A stretch of DNA of 64,000 nt from Chara braunii (Eukaryota > Streptophyta > Charophyceae > Charales > Characeae). The position numbers and the translations under genes were made by a program. The first letter of the stretch is position 1. The number at the start of each line of letters is the position of its first letter. The stretch spans positions 1,617,823 through 1,681,822 of the forward strand of contig BFEA01000115.1 in the NCBI GenBank assembly GCA_003427395.1, read 5' to 3'. The notes below the pieces were generated by a model. That model was not told the origin of the DNA, did no database searches, and saw only the letters and a program-made list of their open reading frames with translations. Positions 43,730 to 55,199 of the stretch are shown piece after piece.

Positions 43730-45499
43730 CCTGGCAGTGACCTGTTCACTTGGCTAGGAAAAACTGATCCCAGGTAATTAACTTCTAATTTCTTCTTCTC
43801 AATCAGCTTCTTCAGTTCTTCTTTTAGTTTGGGTGTTAGAGTCATTGCTTCCTTGAAGGACAGAGTCACTTCTGTCTCTTCCAGCATTTTAGAAATTACA
43901 TAAGAAATCATTTTCCCGTCTTCCAAATCACTCTTGAGAATAAATTTCCTCTTCCTTCCTTGCTCGTTCTTTGTATGGGGAAGTTTTGGTCCTGGGTCAT
44001 CAAGCATATTAATCAGCAACTCCTCAGCCTTCCTTTTTTTTTTTTCCTCTATCATTTGAAGCGTCATGCGTGCTTGAAGGTTTCTCACTTCACCAAGCAT
44101 GACACTGGGTTCCATGACGAGTTCTGGAGGTAGATCACCATCAAATGACATCATGTTGACTAGAAGGCGAACCATTTCACTAGAAGGAAATTCCACTAAT
44201 TCAGAAGGGTTCTGGAAAGTAGGATTCCCTTCCAATGGAGGCTCACCTGTAGAAGCCTCGTCAGACACACACTCTGTCAATGTTAAAGATTGCAGGGACA
44301 ACTCAGTTGTGGTATGAGGATCACTTGTTTTTCGTACTAGCTCTTCAGGCAACTCATCAATGAGAAAATAAACATTCTTATTAGCTTTTCTTTTCTTTTT
44401 CGTCTTCATTTTTTCATCATGCTTGAGAGCAAGAAGTCTCATACCTCCTGGATGTCTGGGGTCCAACTTGTTCCATGAACTATCACAGACATGACCCATT
44501 GCATCCTTCTTTGCCACCCCACTCCTTGCATCCTCCTCAAGAGTCTTGCAATAGGTGGTAGTGTGACCCCCTTCACCACAATAGTAGCAAACTAAACTGT
44601 TCTTAGGACGCTCATCATACTTCCTTCTTTCTCTGTTTCCCCTGTCACCATTCTTTCCATTCTTTCTGGATCTGGAAGAGTCTCCCTTCTTACCATAGCC
44701 TTCATCATCATCATCTTCATCATCATCCTCTTCACTCTCAACTTTCTTCTTTCCTTTGTCATCCACAACATGGTTTGCAGGCTTTGCGAGCATAAAGTTA
44801 GCCATGACTTTTTTAATAATATTTTCAGCATGTTTCCTCGGTCCATACCATTCTCAGTCTCCTTGTCCTTGGCCAAAGTACTGATCTGATCCAGTGACCA
44901 TTTCTTATGAGAATTTGTAGGTATAATTCTTATAATTGCAACCATTTCACCCCATATGAGAGGATAGTGCTGAGCTTGATTGAGAACTGCCTGCCTTTCG
45001 GTATCAGTAAAATTTGTCAAAAATATATGCCATCTCTGGGCTTCGTCCAAATATGGAATTCTTCTTGCTGTTCGGATGAAGGTCTGAAGAAAAACATTGC
45101 AAGTGTCATACTTAGCTCTTTTGATGTTGAGTAAATCCTTGGTTGTAGTTCGGACTGAGTCCTTCTCAAATTTATTTTTCATTCTCTCTTTGACCTCTTC
45201 CCATATAGTGGCCCCTTCCATATAGTTGGGACTTAATCAGTATCACAGTAAGATAGGAGGTGCTTAAGCCGTTGCTTATCTGTCCAGCCATAATTGAGCC
45301 CAAATAGTTCATACTTATTCAAGAAATTATTCACTTGAGGTCCTCTGAAACAGGAAATTCTCTCATCTGGCCTCTTTGCTCTTGCAATGTCTGACCCTCA
45401 TTTTATAATGTCAACTCTCTCGACCGATTCCCGTATAACCCCAACCAAGGCCTCTTCATTGGTCCCTGCAGATGAACTCGGTCTCCCTCGTCCTGCCAT
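43690..45499 (-). pseudogene. G2 Gag with CCHC zinc knuckle, broken
   Basis: A plausible start is the ATG at 45499 (MAGRGRPSSSAGTNEEALVGVIRESVERVDI). A stop follows, then RPDERISCFRGPQVNNFLNKYELFGLNYGWTDKQRLKHLLSYCDTD, a stop and shift, and the core from 45221 (ATIWEEVKERMKNKFEKDS...IRTARRIPYLDEAQRWHIFLTNFTDTERQAVL), a retrotransposon Gag domain. A frameshift near 44830 leads to MLAKPANHVVDDKGKKKVESEEDDDEDDDDEG, an acidic tract, a basic tract and the knuckle CYYCGEGGHTTTYC (C-x2-C-x4-H-x4-C, about 44590). A long acidic/Lys-rich tail joins the protease. Gag builds the particle and packages RNA. Confidence 0.82.
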
Positions 45500-45569
45500 T
45501 TTGACCATAGATTTTCTCGGATATTTTTTTCTCTCTTTCAGTCATTCTTGTCCTCTTCTTACTTGCCCT

Positions 45570-45836
45570 TCAATCTCTCACTCTTCTCGCAAGGGATACA
45601 GGCTCGTTTCTCTCTTCTCTTGTCTGCTCTACCCCTTGAGAATTTTGTACATAAAGAGTATAAGCAATAATAGATTGGGTAGTAATCAAAGGCAAAGCAA
45701 TCCTTCTCAGCCTTCCAATGTAGTCCTCAATCAACTCTCTTTCATCATTCATACTCAATCTTCTATTATACCCTTTTACAATACCCCGAATCATAAAATA
45801 TTGAGTCAGGTCTATAATCGCATAATCAAATTGCAT
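45570..45836 (-). pseudogene. short G2 ORF upstream of gag, unknown
   Basis: An 88-codon frame (MQFDYAIIDLTQYFMIRGIVKGYNRRLSMNDERELIEDYIGRLRRIALPLITTQSIIAYTLYVQNSQG) lies in element orientation. It looks coding in composition and continues past its stop with charged sequence. I recognise no domain. It may be a third part of the pre-Gag polyprotein. Confidence 0.4.
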
Positions 45837-46044
45837 TGCTTACGGCCTACTGTTGATCCTTCTTCCAAGAGAGATCCGTTCCCGAGAAGTGTGGTATGAT
45901 ACTCTCTCAGTAGTTCGCACTTTCACCACCTTTAATAGATAGCTTATCTCAGTCTGATCAATGACAATTTCAGGGCAGAATCTCTCATTCGGTCAAAGAA
46001 AGGCTGCAAGAACTCAAGCTCATCCGGGGTAGAGAGGTTTCTGT

Positions 46045-46122
46045 CATGGGTGGGGTGGGTGTGGGTCTGGGTACCCATTGCCTCATGGGTGGGGTGGGTG
46101 TGGGTTTGGGTACCCATTGCTC
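46045..46122. repeat. 39-bp tandem duplication, G-rich
   Basis: Copies start at 46045 and 46084 (catgggtggggtgggtgtggg...). On the minus strand they read as repeats of a WVP.PTPTPPM-type segment between the unknown domains and Gag. Confidence 0.85.
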
Positions 46123-46209
46123 ATCTCTGTTCCCCACAAATCCCATGCCTCAAAATTACAAAGGGATTATCATGCCCTATCATCTCATAAAGTTTGCCCC
46201 TCAGAGTAG

Positions 46210-46626
46210 TTACCCTAGGTACTGAGAGTATTCTTTTTGGGCTCTCTTCACTTTCCATGCAAACTTTATTATGGCAAACCAATTATCTCTCGATGGATTG
46301 ATATCAGGTAAGGGAGGAGCTAGGAGTCCATCAAAGACAATAAATCGAGTAGATCCAGTGAAGCATCTGTTTTCTCTCTCAAGCCTGTCTTTCTCTTTCA
46401 GTATGACTTCTTCAGCAAATCCCCAACATCTCCCATACACTGCATCAGCACTTCTTTCTTTTGGGACATAGATTCTCACATTATACAAATCCAGATCCGT
46501 GAAATAGGATGTCAGTACATATAACCGTTCCTGCTCCCATCCGCTCTCGACCATCTCATATCTGACAACCTCATATGGGAACACCTCTCTCTTGCTTAGA
46601 GTGCTCAGTGACTTTAGGAGACACAA
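46210..46626 (-). pseudogene. G2 unknown domain, second copy (D2)
   Basis: The frame encodes LLKSLSTLSKREVFPYEVVRYEMVESG...LYVLTSYFTDLDLYNVRIYVPKE...GFAEEVILKEKDRLERENR...LLAPPLPDINPSRDNWFAIIKFAWK. It aligns along its length with the upstream ORF at 46691-47104: shared FPY, VLT..F...D(I/L)Y(D/N)(I/V)..YV, W/F.EEV, PP(I/L)P and NW..II. It has no ATG at its 5' end (GTG), so it was probably fused to D1 and is now frameshifted. No known domain is recognised. Confidence 0.55.
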
Positions 46627-46690
46627 CTTTCTCTTGACTTAGGCCTGAACCTCTGCCAAATTCCAACATTCTCTGTCTGATTTCCTCTCT

Positions 46691-47104
46691 TTAGTTCTCA
46701 TGACCACCAATTATTTTCTCCCACGTCAATACCATGTTGATAATTGGCAACCAGTTAGTCCCATCACAATAGTTGTTAGGTATAGGAGGGATTGGAACAG
46801 TCTTATACGTTACCGGCATCACACTCCATTCCACTCTCTTATTTTGCTTGATCAGATCTGCCTTTTTATCATAGATAAATTGGGTCACAATCTCCCATAG
46901 CCAATTAAAGTTCTCACCATCGTTGCTACCTCCTTCTTCGACGTATAGGCAGATATCATAGATATCTCCCTCCAAGAAGAGAGTCAGTACTACGCAGATG
47001 GTCGATCCAAGGGAGTGATAGCCGCAACGACCCTCATATCGATAGGGAAATATCCCACTGGAGGTGAGTTTGGATAACTCTTTCAGTGCACTGTCGACCA
47101 GCAT
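46691..47104 (-). CDS. G2 unknown domain, first copy (D1)
   Basis: The 137-codon ORF starts at ATG 47104, about 310 bases downstream of the primer-binding site, so it is the first coding region of the element RNA. The sequence runs LVDSALKELSKLTSSGIFPYRYEG...ICVVLTLFLEGDIYDICLYVEEGG...WLWEIVTQFIYDKKADLIKQNKR...VPIPPIPNNYCDGTNWLPIINMVLTWEK. It is homologous to D2 downstream. Predicted mixed alpha/beta, with no membrane segment or zinc motif. Position before Gag suggests a particle or RNA-binding role, or a captured host gene; both are inference. Confidence 0.55.
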   Translation of the reverse strand: MLVDSALKELSKLTSSGIFPYRYEGRCGYHSLGSTICVVLTLFLEGDIYDICLYVEEGGSNDGENFNWLWEIVTQFIYDKKADLIKQNKRVEWSVMPVTYKTVPIPPIPNNYCDGTNWLPIINMVLTWEKIIGGHEN

Positions 47105-47415
47105 TTGTCTTGATCTGTCGCTCTCTTTCTTTCAATTCCTTCAATATATTGAGGAACAGTAGAACATACCTGATATCAAACTCGATTTTCTTCAGTCAAT
47201 AACATCAATCCTCTCCTCCGGTCCAGTGTGGTACCTCACACAAGGAAGATAGAACTCAGTTAGCAATTAGGCTTTTCAAGAGAATAATGACTCAAGAAAA
47301 GATTGCAAAATCAGTTTGGAAAATTTTAAAATTGTCAACAGTTCTCAGATCCTAATCGAAAAGCTCAAAGCTGCTTGCTGACCCAGGCTCGTTCCGGACA
47401 CGAAAATTTTTCATG

Positions 47416-47433
47416 TCCTCGACAACGGCGCCA
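47416..47433 (-). promoter_or_regulatory. primer-binding site of G2 (tRNA-Asp type)
   Basis: In element orientation TGGCGCCGTTGTCGAGGA lies 4 bases after the 5' LTR. It resembles the TGGCGCCGTTGCCGGGGA site complementary to the 3' end of tRNA-Asp used by many plant gypsy elements, with two changes. Confidence 0.8.
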
Positions 47434-47437
47434 TTTT

Positions 47438-49899
47438 TGTCGCACTTTTTCCAGTCGGATCGCTTTAGGCGACCGGAAAGCCAACAGGCTGTCACGCAGG
47501 GTTTTGTATGTGATTGCAATAAATAAAATAAATAAAATAATGTAAATCCCTTCCCTCTCACGAGTGTCGTCATCTCCTTCTCATTCGGACCCGTTAGTCT
47601 TATCAAGAAGTTTGAAGCTCCTCTTCTCTTCTTTAACTGCCACCAGTTTCTGCGTTCTCTACTTCAAGCATAACATTCTCCCTGGCTTCTCGCATGCAGA
47701 AAGGAGTTGACGTCAGCGTCACGGCGCATATGTCACGCTCACATAATTCCAGTCGTATCTGTCGCTCAAAACAGCCCCACTTGCCCTGGCTCGACACAGG
47801 CTCCGTCGTCTCGTCGTCTGTGAAAATTAGAAACGTCCACTGTGATGGACGAACTCACACTTTGTCTGGCTCTCTCCCTCTCGTTTACTACGTTCCCCGT
47901 ATCACGCACACAACCCTTCTGAGATGTTCCCCTGAGCTCATACCACGGTGCCGATTAGACACGTATCACAACCTCGCGTGTCTTGTCCACACACTCTGCG
48001 TAGTTGCCCCCTGGGGCGCACACCCTCCCTGTTCGGACCTCGCACTCATAACTGCCTTGCCCCGTCCCTCTCGCGATTCGCCCACACGTGTTGACTTTTT
48101 CGCGCCTTCTCTCTCACTCAGTGCTTGTCACGATCATACACACCTCTTTCCTTTGCCTCCCACCTTCTCAGTCCCACGCCCTCTGGGACTCCGTTGTCGC
48201 GAACTGGCCTCGGCCCCGCCTTCCACATCTCGCGTCAGAGGGTGGTTCCTGCGCACCTGGTCCGGCCTGTTCCAAGATTGGAGGTCAGCCTCCCGGTCGC
48301 TGGTCTCGCTCTCCGCCTTCGAGTCGCGGTCCAGGTGCCGCTGTTCTCGCTCTACGGTGTCTGTCGAGGTTTCAACCTCGTGGTAAATAATGGTCACCCG
48401 AACCTCGGCCGTGACTCCATCCCTCTGCATCCTCCGCTTCGCCCGGTCCTTTGATTCAATGACGACCAACTGTAGTCTCTGGTCCCCCTTCATTTCTTCG
48501 TCTCTCGCTCCCTCCACGGTAACCTTTAGACTCGCCTCATCTCCCCCACTGTAACTCAGGATCGTAGTGATCCTGGGACCTTCGCCAGCCATAGGAGACC
48601 ACCGAGTAGTGTACTTCCAATAATCTGGCCAGTAGCCATGCAGGCCATTGCTGCGTACCATAGCCGATTGCCAGATAGACACAGTTCGGTACCCAGCACA
48701 AGTGCACGCAGGCGCAGACTGCCCCGCCGTTCTCAGGCCAACAACGTCAACACAGTAAAAGTGATGACCCATGCGCTGTTACCTGCCCTCCGCCAAGGAC
48801 TCATTTGTCTCGACCCTTTATAGGCTCAACATTCGCTATGATCCCGCGTTCTACATGAAGAGTCCGACTTTAGATTTTCTTGGAACTTCTTCACATTGAT
48901 AGTTTTAACACTCCAAAATATAAAGTAAAATAAAACTAAATGATTTGGAGACCGAAACTCAACAGTCGAAGTACGGGCCAAACTTGCTATGCTACTGTTA
49001 GTCACTAATCATCGCGATGTGACCACGGTCCAAAAAGAAAAACAGAAGTCCCATAACGGGATACTGACAAGCGTTTCCCTTCCTTCAAAACGCGCCTGCT
49101 GGCCTATACCTAACGGGTACCCGTGTCCGATGGCAAGGAGGGGGCTTATGACCCTCCATGGAGGGGTGATAGGCTCCCTACCAATGCGGCCGCAGGTCGC
49201 CCCTCTTTTGGGGTCCTACAGCGCGGCACTCAACCGAACAAGCTTGGCGCAGGTGATATATGAGGGGTCGTCCCGCTCAGGCCGCAAATCACAACTTAAG
49301 CCCGGATTTCCAACCGTTGGTCTCCCTGTGAAATGACAGGCCAGGAGGGAAATCGAATCAGACAATTGTGCAAAAAGGAAAAATCTAAGTAATAATAATA
49401 ATAATTATATCAAAGAAAAGTAAAGTAATCGTAACGTCACAATGGTCTGTAGCCACCGGAATTTTCCGGAACTAAAACGCGGGTTCATATTCGACGATTT
49501 ATTTTTCTTTTTCCCTTCTCTCTTTCTGACAACGACTTTTGTCCCGTGTATCTAACCCATAACCTGGAGAAAGGGTACTTGGCGCGCAGTAGAAAAACCC
49601 ACGCCGGACCCTCTATTTCCGCTTCCCAGGGCGAACCCGGCGGCTACCAGGGCCACAGGACGGTAGTGCTCTGCTGTACAGCAGGGCGCCGAGCCTGCGT
49701 GGACCAATGGAAAGTCCTGTGGCGCACCTTTTGCTGAGGCAGGCACCATCAGGACCGGTCCACGTCAAGGTACAACCCAGGTACTAGGACTTGTAGAGGT
49801 TCGGGAACACGACTACAGGCTGCAACATCAAGCAAAAAGGCTGGTACCAAGTAGGGACTTGGTACGCAGAGGGGGGCCGGGACACCGCGCCCTCCGACA
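47438..49899 (-). repeat. 5' LTR of G2 (element orientation)
   Basis: Collinear copy of 33807-36269, with tg...ca ends. A TATA-like cctataaaggg (minus strand, about 48815-48826) is placed so that transcription would start near 48795, leaving a long R-U5. It is followed leftward by the primer-binding site. Confidence 0.95.
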
Positions 49900-50959
49900 C
49901 CGGCAGGAATGCAGTAACCCCTGTTCAGAGGCAGCCTGGGGCCCAGAAGGCAATACAGACCTGGGTTGGTCTGCGCTGGGCTATGTGACCAAGACGCCGC
50001 CCAGGGCTGAGTCTGCTGCGTTTGGCTGTGTGACCAAACGCTGCGCACTGGAAATTCAAGGGTCAAAGTCAACTATAGAGGCAAAGGTACTGCACCCAGG
50101 CCCTTGGTTGGATACACTCACTTGTTGTGCGGAGGTACCCAGACAGCATCCAGGCCGGAGGGAATTTGATTTCAGACCAATCTGGGCCCTCGTTTGCATC
50201 GAGATCTGGACGGTTAAGGGATGCAGCATCCGGGGTCCAGACCCGGCGTCAACACTACATAAGCGCTGACTTCCTGGCTTTGACATTCATTCTGTCTTAT
50301 GTCAATGCTGACTTCACGCGTTGACAAGGCGACGCTGGCTCAACGCTGCGACGCTGGTGGACGCTGGCTTTGTGCTGACATTTGGGAGATCACGGTGACG
50401 CGCTGCTTGCTCGGCATGGTGGCTGCCTAGCTATTGTCTTCAAGACATGCTGATGTGGCAGCTGCCACACGTTGTTGCTGACGTGGCTGCTGCCACGTGT
50501 TCTATTGGCTGACGTGGCCGGGCTATGTGACTGGCACTGCTGTTCTGATTCATCGTCACTCAGGAGGAGATCAGGGCTGTGGAGAGATCGTGGATACTTA
50601 CCTGGTTGTCTTCATGTCGACATTGCTCCAGCGCTGATGAAAGACTGATTAGACGTGCCACGTGGCACATTGTAGTAGGACTTCGGATATGCGTTCAGAC
50701 TATTGATTACTTGAGGTGGCGATTGAGGAGGGAGCCCGAAGCAGGAGTGGGCCTTGTACTTTTATTCCTCTCCTTCGTCTGTGTGTGATTATCTCATCTC
50801 ATTCTTTCTGGATATTGGTATCATCAGCAGCTTGATATTCTGGGCTTACATTGTCGACATGTGTCTTCACGATCCGGGTTCATTGCAGTGTGACTGCCTA
50901 AAGTATGGACATCTGTCCGTTTGGCAACCTCTGTGTCTGTGTGACTGCCTGCTTTGCTC

Positions 50960-50991
<32 letters not shown>

Positions 50992-51018
50992 CGCTCTCTC
51001 TCTCAAAGTTTGGGCTTC

Positions 51019-51063
<45 letters not shown>

Positions 51064-51140
51064 AGTTTGGGCTTCCTCTCTCTCTCTCTCCCCTTCCCAC
51101 AACTATGTGTGGTGAGCAGTTGCGGGGAACTTCTGCTCGG
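49900..51140 (+). other. probable continuation of G1 3' non-coding/LTR sequence, then (CT)n
   Basis: The right G2 TSD (ccgg, 49900-49903) leads into caggaatgcagtaacccctg, which continues the G1 sequence cut at 33806. Around 50260-50520 the words gctgacttc, gacgctgg and gctgacgtggc(t/c) recur. (CT)n tracts lie at 50958-51004 and 51018-51090, with the unit caaagtttgggcttcc repeated between them. The end of G1 is not defined. Confidence 0.5.
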
Positions 51141-51149
51141 TAGTCTTGA

Positions 51150-51425
51150 TGAGATGCTGCTGTTTCATGGCTCAGCAGTCTTTTTTTTCTTCGTCTTCTT
51201 TTTCTTCAGCAGTCTTAAGTAGTCGATTGACAGGTCAGGGAGTGGTGCGGTCTTGGCTTCTTATGAAGCGGTTGCGCATAAATCTAGGTAGAATTGGGAG
51301 TTACGGTGATTGTGCCAGATTCGATGCTGCTGATTCATGGCTCAGCAGTCTAGAACTCGATGATTCTGCTTCATGTCTAAGCAGTCTGGACTAGATGCTG
51401 CTGCTTCATGACTCAGCAGTGGATG
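51150..51425 (+). repeat. about 30-bp motif in four irregularly spaced copies
   Basis: Variants of gatgctgctg.ttcatggctcagcagtc occur at about 51151, 51323, 51358 and 51394. They are not in a conserved reading frame. Confidence 0.6.
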
Positions 51426-52147
51426 ACAGATCAGTGAGCAAGCACTTCTGTCGAACACCCATGCGGTTGCTACGGAAGTCTTTCATATGGCGAACGGATT
51501 CGAAGAGCAGTACAGGAAAAAACATGTGTGGAGACCAGGAGGGGGACAGGATGTCTGTGCTCAATCGACGGAGGTACCTAATGTGACGGAGGTGCTGGGT
51601 TACTGCTCACTTGACACTTGGCAATAATGAAGGTGTGTGCTCCGAACGTTCACCGACCTGTTTATTAAAAGATGTGCCTGTTGCTACAGGGACGTATGCC
51701 GTTTGCTCACACTGTTTGGTTATTCCACAAGCCTGAGATACGTGAATGTGGAACAGTGTGGGAGCAAAGCGTTTAGAAACTGTGAAAGTGCGGAGGGTTA
51801 CTAACCCAGAGGGGGGGGGGGCAGGGGGTGAATGTGGTCTTGGAGCTGGGCTCAGTCATGGAAGACTGCACTGAGAGGAGCATGACTTCCTTTTATGGCA
51901 GAAAGGTTTGTTTTTTGCTTGGCTAATGGGCGGGGTGGGGGCTGGGAGGTTGGTAGTGGAGGTGCCAAAGTAGAAAATTTGCACCAAGTGAGGGTTGGGC
52001 ATGGTGAAAGTGATTTGGTCTTTCACAAGGTCAGTGTCTCTGATGTGAATATATGAGACAGATTCCCTTTGTGACAGGCTGGCCTGTTGGTCCTTCCTGC
52101 AGAGTATATTTTGCAGCCCAGCCTTGGATTGCTCTGCAGATTGAGTT

Positions 52148-52900
52148 ATGGCGGGAAAAATCCTATCGTCCTATTCACCATTTGCTGTATTCAGTAAAGA
52201 CGACGTTCTCCCTGTGCTGGATGGAAGAGGTCTGAGGATTGATGAGAGGACGCCTGAAGAATGTCGGCCAGCTTTCCTCAAGACGGGGACCATCTCTCAG
52301 GGGACCGGCTCAGCGTATGCTGAGTTTGGCAACACCAAGGTCTTAGTTGGAGTGTACGGGCCAAGGGAGACAAACAGGACCTCGGTGGATGTGGGGAGGC
52401 TTGTTTGTGATGTGAAGGTGGCGGCGTTTGCGACTCCAGTGCGAGGCAAATATGGGCAAACGAAGGATGACCGCGAGTATGGGGTGATGTTGCACAGATC
52501 ATTAATCGGAGCCGTTGATGTCCACTCGTTTCCTGGGTTGACTGTTGATGTGTTTGCACTCATTCTTCAGTCAGGAGGCGCAGACATTGCAGTTGTGACA
52601 ACATGCGCATCTATGGCACTTGCACATGCGAGAGTCCCTATGCATGACCTGGTAGCAGCAACTTGTGTCTCCTATGTTGATAAGGAGCTACTCCTAGATC
52701 CGTCAACAGAGGAGGAGAGGCAGGAGGATGGAGCGCTGTATTTGGCAGCAATGAGCGGTAAGAACGAGGTCACCCACTTTACAATGAAAGGCGAGTGGTT
52801 GCAGGAAAGGACAGCAGAAGCTGTTGGCATGTGTATGGATGGTTGCATAAAGCTCTCTGAGTTGGTTGATTCATTATTGAAAGAGCAAACAGACATTTGA
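52148..52900 (+). CDS. RNA exosome core subunit, MTR3/RRP41-like (RNase PH fold)
   Basis: A 250-residue uninterrupted frame. RNase PH domain 1 covers about residues 25-155: DGRGLRIDERTPEECRPAFLKTGTISQGTGSAYAEFGNTKVLVGVYGPRE, DVGRLVCDVKVAAFATPVRGK, and VDVFALILQSGGADIAVVTTCASMALAHARVPMHDLVAA. The C-terminal RNase PH part runs to about 245. Length and motifs fit plant RRP41-like/MTR3 proteins. These form the hexameric PH ring of the exosome in nucleus and cytoplasm, which channels RNA to the active subunits; MTR3-type subunits are themselves inactive. ATG at 52148 is the first in frame, just after several cag acceptor-like sites, so a 5' UTR intron is possible. The whole CDS is one exon, without an obvious poly(A) tail or flanking repeats. 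There are no stops or frameshifts, so it looks functional. Confidence 0.92.
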   Translation: MAGKILSSYSPFAVFSKDDVLPVLDGRGLRIDERTPEECRPAFLKTGTISQGTGSAYAEFGNTKVLVGVYGPRETNRTSVDVGRLVCDVKVAAFATPVRGKYGQTKDDREYGVMLHRSLIGAVDVHSFPGLTVDVFALILQSGGADIAVVTTCASMALAHARVPMHDLVAATCVSYVDKELLLDPSTEEERQEDGALYLAAMSGKNEVTHFTMKGEWLQERTAEAVGMCMDGCIKLSELVDSLLKEQTDI

Positions 52901-54580
52901 CAGCAAATGATCTTGTTTTTCAAAGAGAAATGAAGGGTTGTGTTTTTCTTTGCAAGTTTTGTCCTCGGCTCCGGGAAGGTGAGAATTGAAAGAGTTCAAT
53001 TATAACTTCACAATACCTACACACACGAGGGACTGAATTGCAATGAATGGCCATTTTCAGAACAGTAGTGGAACGTAGCTTGACGAGCGAGAAATGCGCC
53101 AAAACTGTAGTGGCACATAGCCCGTAATGATAGAGATGGCAAATAAGGAATGTTCCCAGAACTCTCATGCAGTTGGATGAGAGGAGTGATTGAGGGGCTG
53201 CTGCTGTAAAGTTTTGATCATTTTGATCGTTTGTTTCCCACGGTTCTGCCACAGTATGCATGCCCTCACTTCGCGTCACGTAGATGTTGAAATTGAAATG
53301 TGCGCATGGGCAGGTGTTGTCACGAAGTGAACGTGGTCAAGGTTGTGGGCCAACTTCCTACGTACGTGTCTTATATCTGCTGCCTCGCTTAGCGGTGGTC
53401 ATGAGCATGTTCACACTAGGACTTTTTACGCTGATCTCTGGGCATAATTGCGGTTAAATACATCCAGAGGGTCCCAGTGTGAGGATGCTCTTGATTGTTA
53501 CGAAAGAATGTTTGTTTTCGTACGAGGGCTCGTCAAGCCACTCTGATTGTTGGATTCTGAGCACTGTTGCTGCCCCAGACTGTGTGTTTGAGAGAGATGC
53601 GAAACACACAGCTGACGGTGCAGTTCTTCGTTGTCCCTTCGGTGATTGGTTATGATGTGCACAAGAGGTGTGTGTCTGCCTGGAGTTATCACCTTCAACT
53701 TTGCTTTTTTCTGTTTGCTGGCACGACTTGACGCCGGCGTCAGAGTTTTGGTAGAACATGAAAATGGAAGGAAAACAGTCGGTAGTCTTGCCAAACTGAC
53801 GGAGAGCCATACGTGTGTGCATGGGGCTGGTCGGGGGGGAGGCAAAAGGTCTGTGAGTGGCAAGGAAAGTTTGTGGAGTGTATATATGTGCATGCAGAGC
53901 TTGTGTGGGCAAACACAAGCGTGGTATTGCAACGTATGTATGGATTGATCAAGTCAACCTTGTGCATGCTCTCGTTCGCGGTTGTGCCTGCTCGGTTGAA
54001 TCATCCCATTGGAGCATAAATGTGTTACGGGAAAAAAACTACTGCGTTTGATGGATGCCTTTCTCGTGTGTGAGATATCGAAGACGCCGATTGTTGTCTG
54101 TTGGCACTGCAGTCGTTGCGTCAGCATTTTTGTCATGCGAAGGTTGTTGGTTTGCTCCATCCCTACAGCAAGAGCCCTCATGCGTTACATGGACAGCAGG
54201 GTGTCCACAGCACAGGGTCAGTCCCGTGCTTGCCTGACATGGTCTGATCTGCTGTTTGAATCCAGGAAAGGGGTCCACCTACTGTCTGTGTCGAACCTGC
54301 ACGATTGCTTCCATGTGCTCTGCCTCATCTACAGTACTGATCGACCAACGATCTGTCATGTGGAACACTTGCAGCAGGCTTCCATGTTGTCGTATGAGGG
54401 AGGTTGTGATGTCAGACTGTCTGGCTGGTCATAGTATGTTAGCGCGGCAAAAGGAAAATGAGCAGAACTACCTGTATGTGGCTGCTGGTAGTCTGTCAGG
54501 CTCTCAGATCAGCACAGTTATACACTCCACAATTTGCAGCAGGCATCAATGGTATTGGGACACAAGAGGTTAACGGGCAT
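52901..54580. other. 3' flank of the exosome gene; no further gene recognised
   Basis: Open frames of up to about 150 codons exist on both strands (for example 53454-53948 and 54009-54434). They overlap each other, are Cys/His-rich and have no conserved motif. The first few hundred bases are probably 3' UTR. Confidence 0.5.
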
Positions 54581-54589
54581 CTGGTTTTC

Positions 54590-54800
54590 AGGCCTGAAAT
54601 TTCTGAAATTAGGGTTTTGGGCTCAAATTTCATGTTTTTTTGGAATTTCAAGTTTTTGCTATATATGCATTTTGATAGGGTTGCCGTATATGAAATTTGG
54701 GGTTATTTGGAGTTTTAGAATTTGCGCTATTAAGATTTCTGAAATTTCTCTTTGGGCCAAATTTCATGGAAATGCACCTTTGGCTTGCTGTTTTATATGT
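54590..54800. repeat. AT-rich segment with recurring gaaatttctgaaatt-type words
   Basis: Words such as aaatttctgaaatt, caaatttcatg and gggttttggg recur within about 200 bases. It is likely a decayed small element or scaffold-attachment-like AT stretch; no ends found. Confidence 0.4.
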
Positions 54801-55199
54801 TTTTAATTGCTTTTTTTAGGGTTTTTTTCTGTGATGGGGTTGTAAGAAGTGCACTCTATAGATTGGTGTGAAGTGTTGTTAAAATGACTGTCTGGTTTTC
54901 TTATAAATGGGCCTGAAAAATGGGTGCTCGGTTAACCTGCTCTCGAGGCATGACATTGGGGACCAGCCAAATGACTCTGTCATGCAAAACTCCTCCATCT
55001 GCAACGCACACTTGCGTACATCCTGCCTTGCCTGGGTCATTTCAACGCTGTTACCTTTGCGGAAAATTCATGGGCCATTTGCGATAATGGCAGTACAGGG
55101 CACTGGCTGGGTAATATCACGGAGTGGCACACTCCCAGGCTTGTCAATCAGGAACAGTATGTTGATTTCGACTGGCAAGCTCTACAGCCTCCAGAGAAA

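Larger units (their letters stand above)
33807..49899 (-). mobile_element. Ty3/gypsy LTR retrotransposon G2, about 16.1 kb, nested after G1 pol
   Basis: Two LTRs of 2462-2463 bp in direct orientation bound an 11.2-kb interior read on the minus strand. From right to left the order is 5' LTR, tRNA-Asp-type primer site, duplicated unknown domain, Gag with CCHC knuckle, protease, a pol linker, SSR-rich insertion, RT, RNase H, remnant integrase C terminus, long non-coding region with PPT-like repeats, opposite-strand ORF and 3' LTR. In the first ~200 bases the LTRs differ at roughly a dozen positions, so the insertion is not recent. Coding frames carry stops, and the integrase core is absent. Confidence 0.92.

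Noticed and set aside
43690-44805. Host acidic nuclear protein gene
   Set aside because: The CCHC knuckle, the position before the DSGA protease and the enclosing LTRs show it is Gag.
53454-54434. Possible gene downstream of the exosome gene
   Set aside because: Competing overlapping frames on both strands, no domain, no consistent splice pattern visible.
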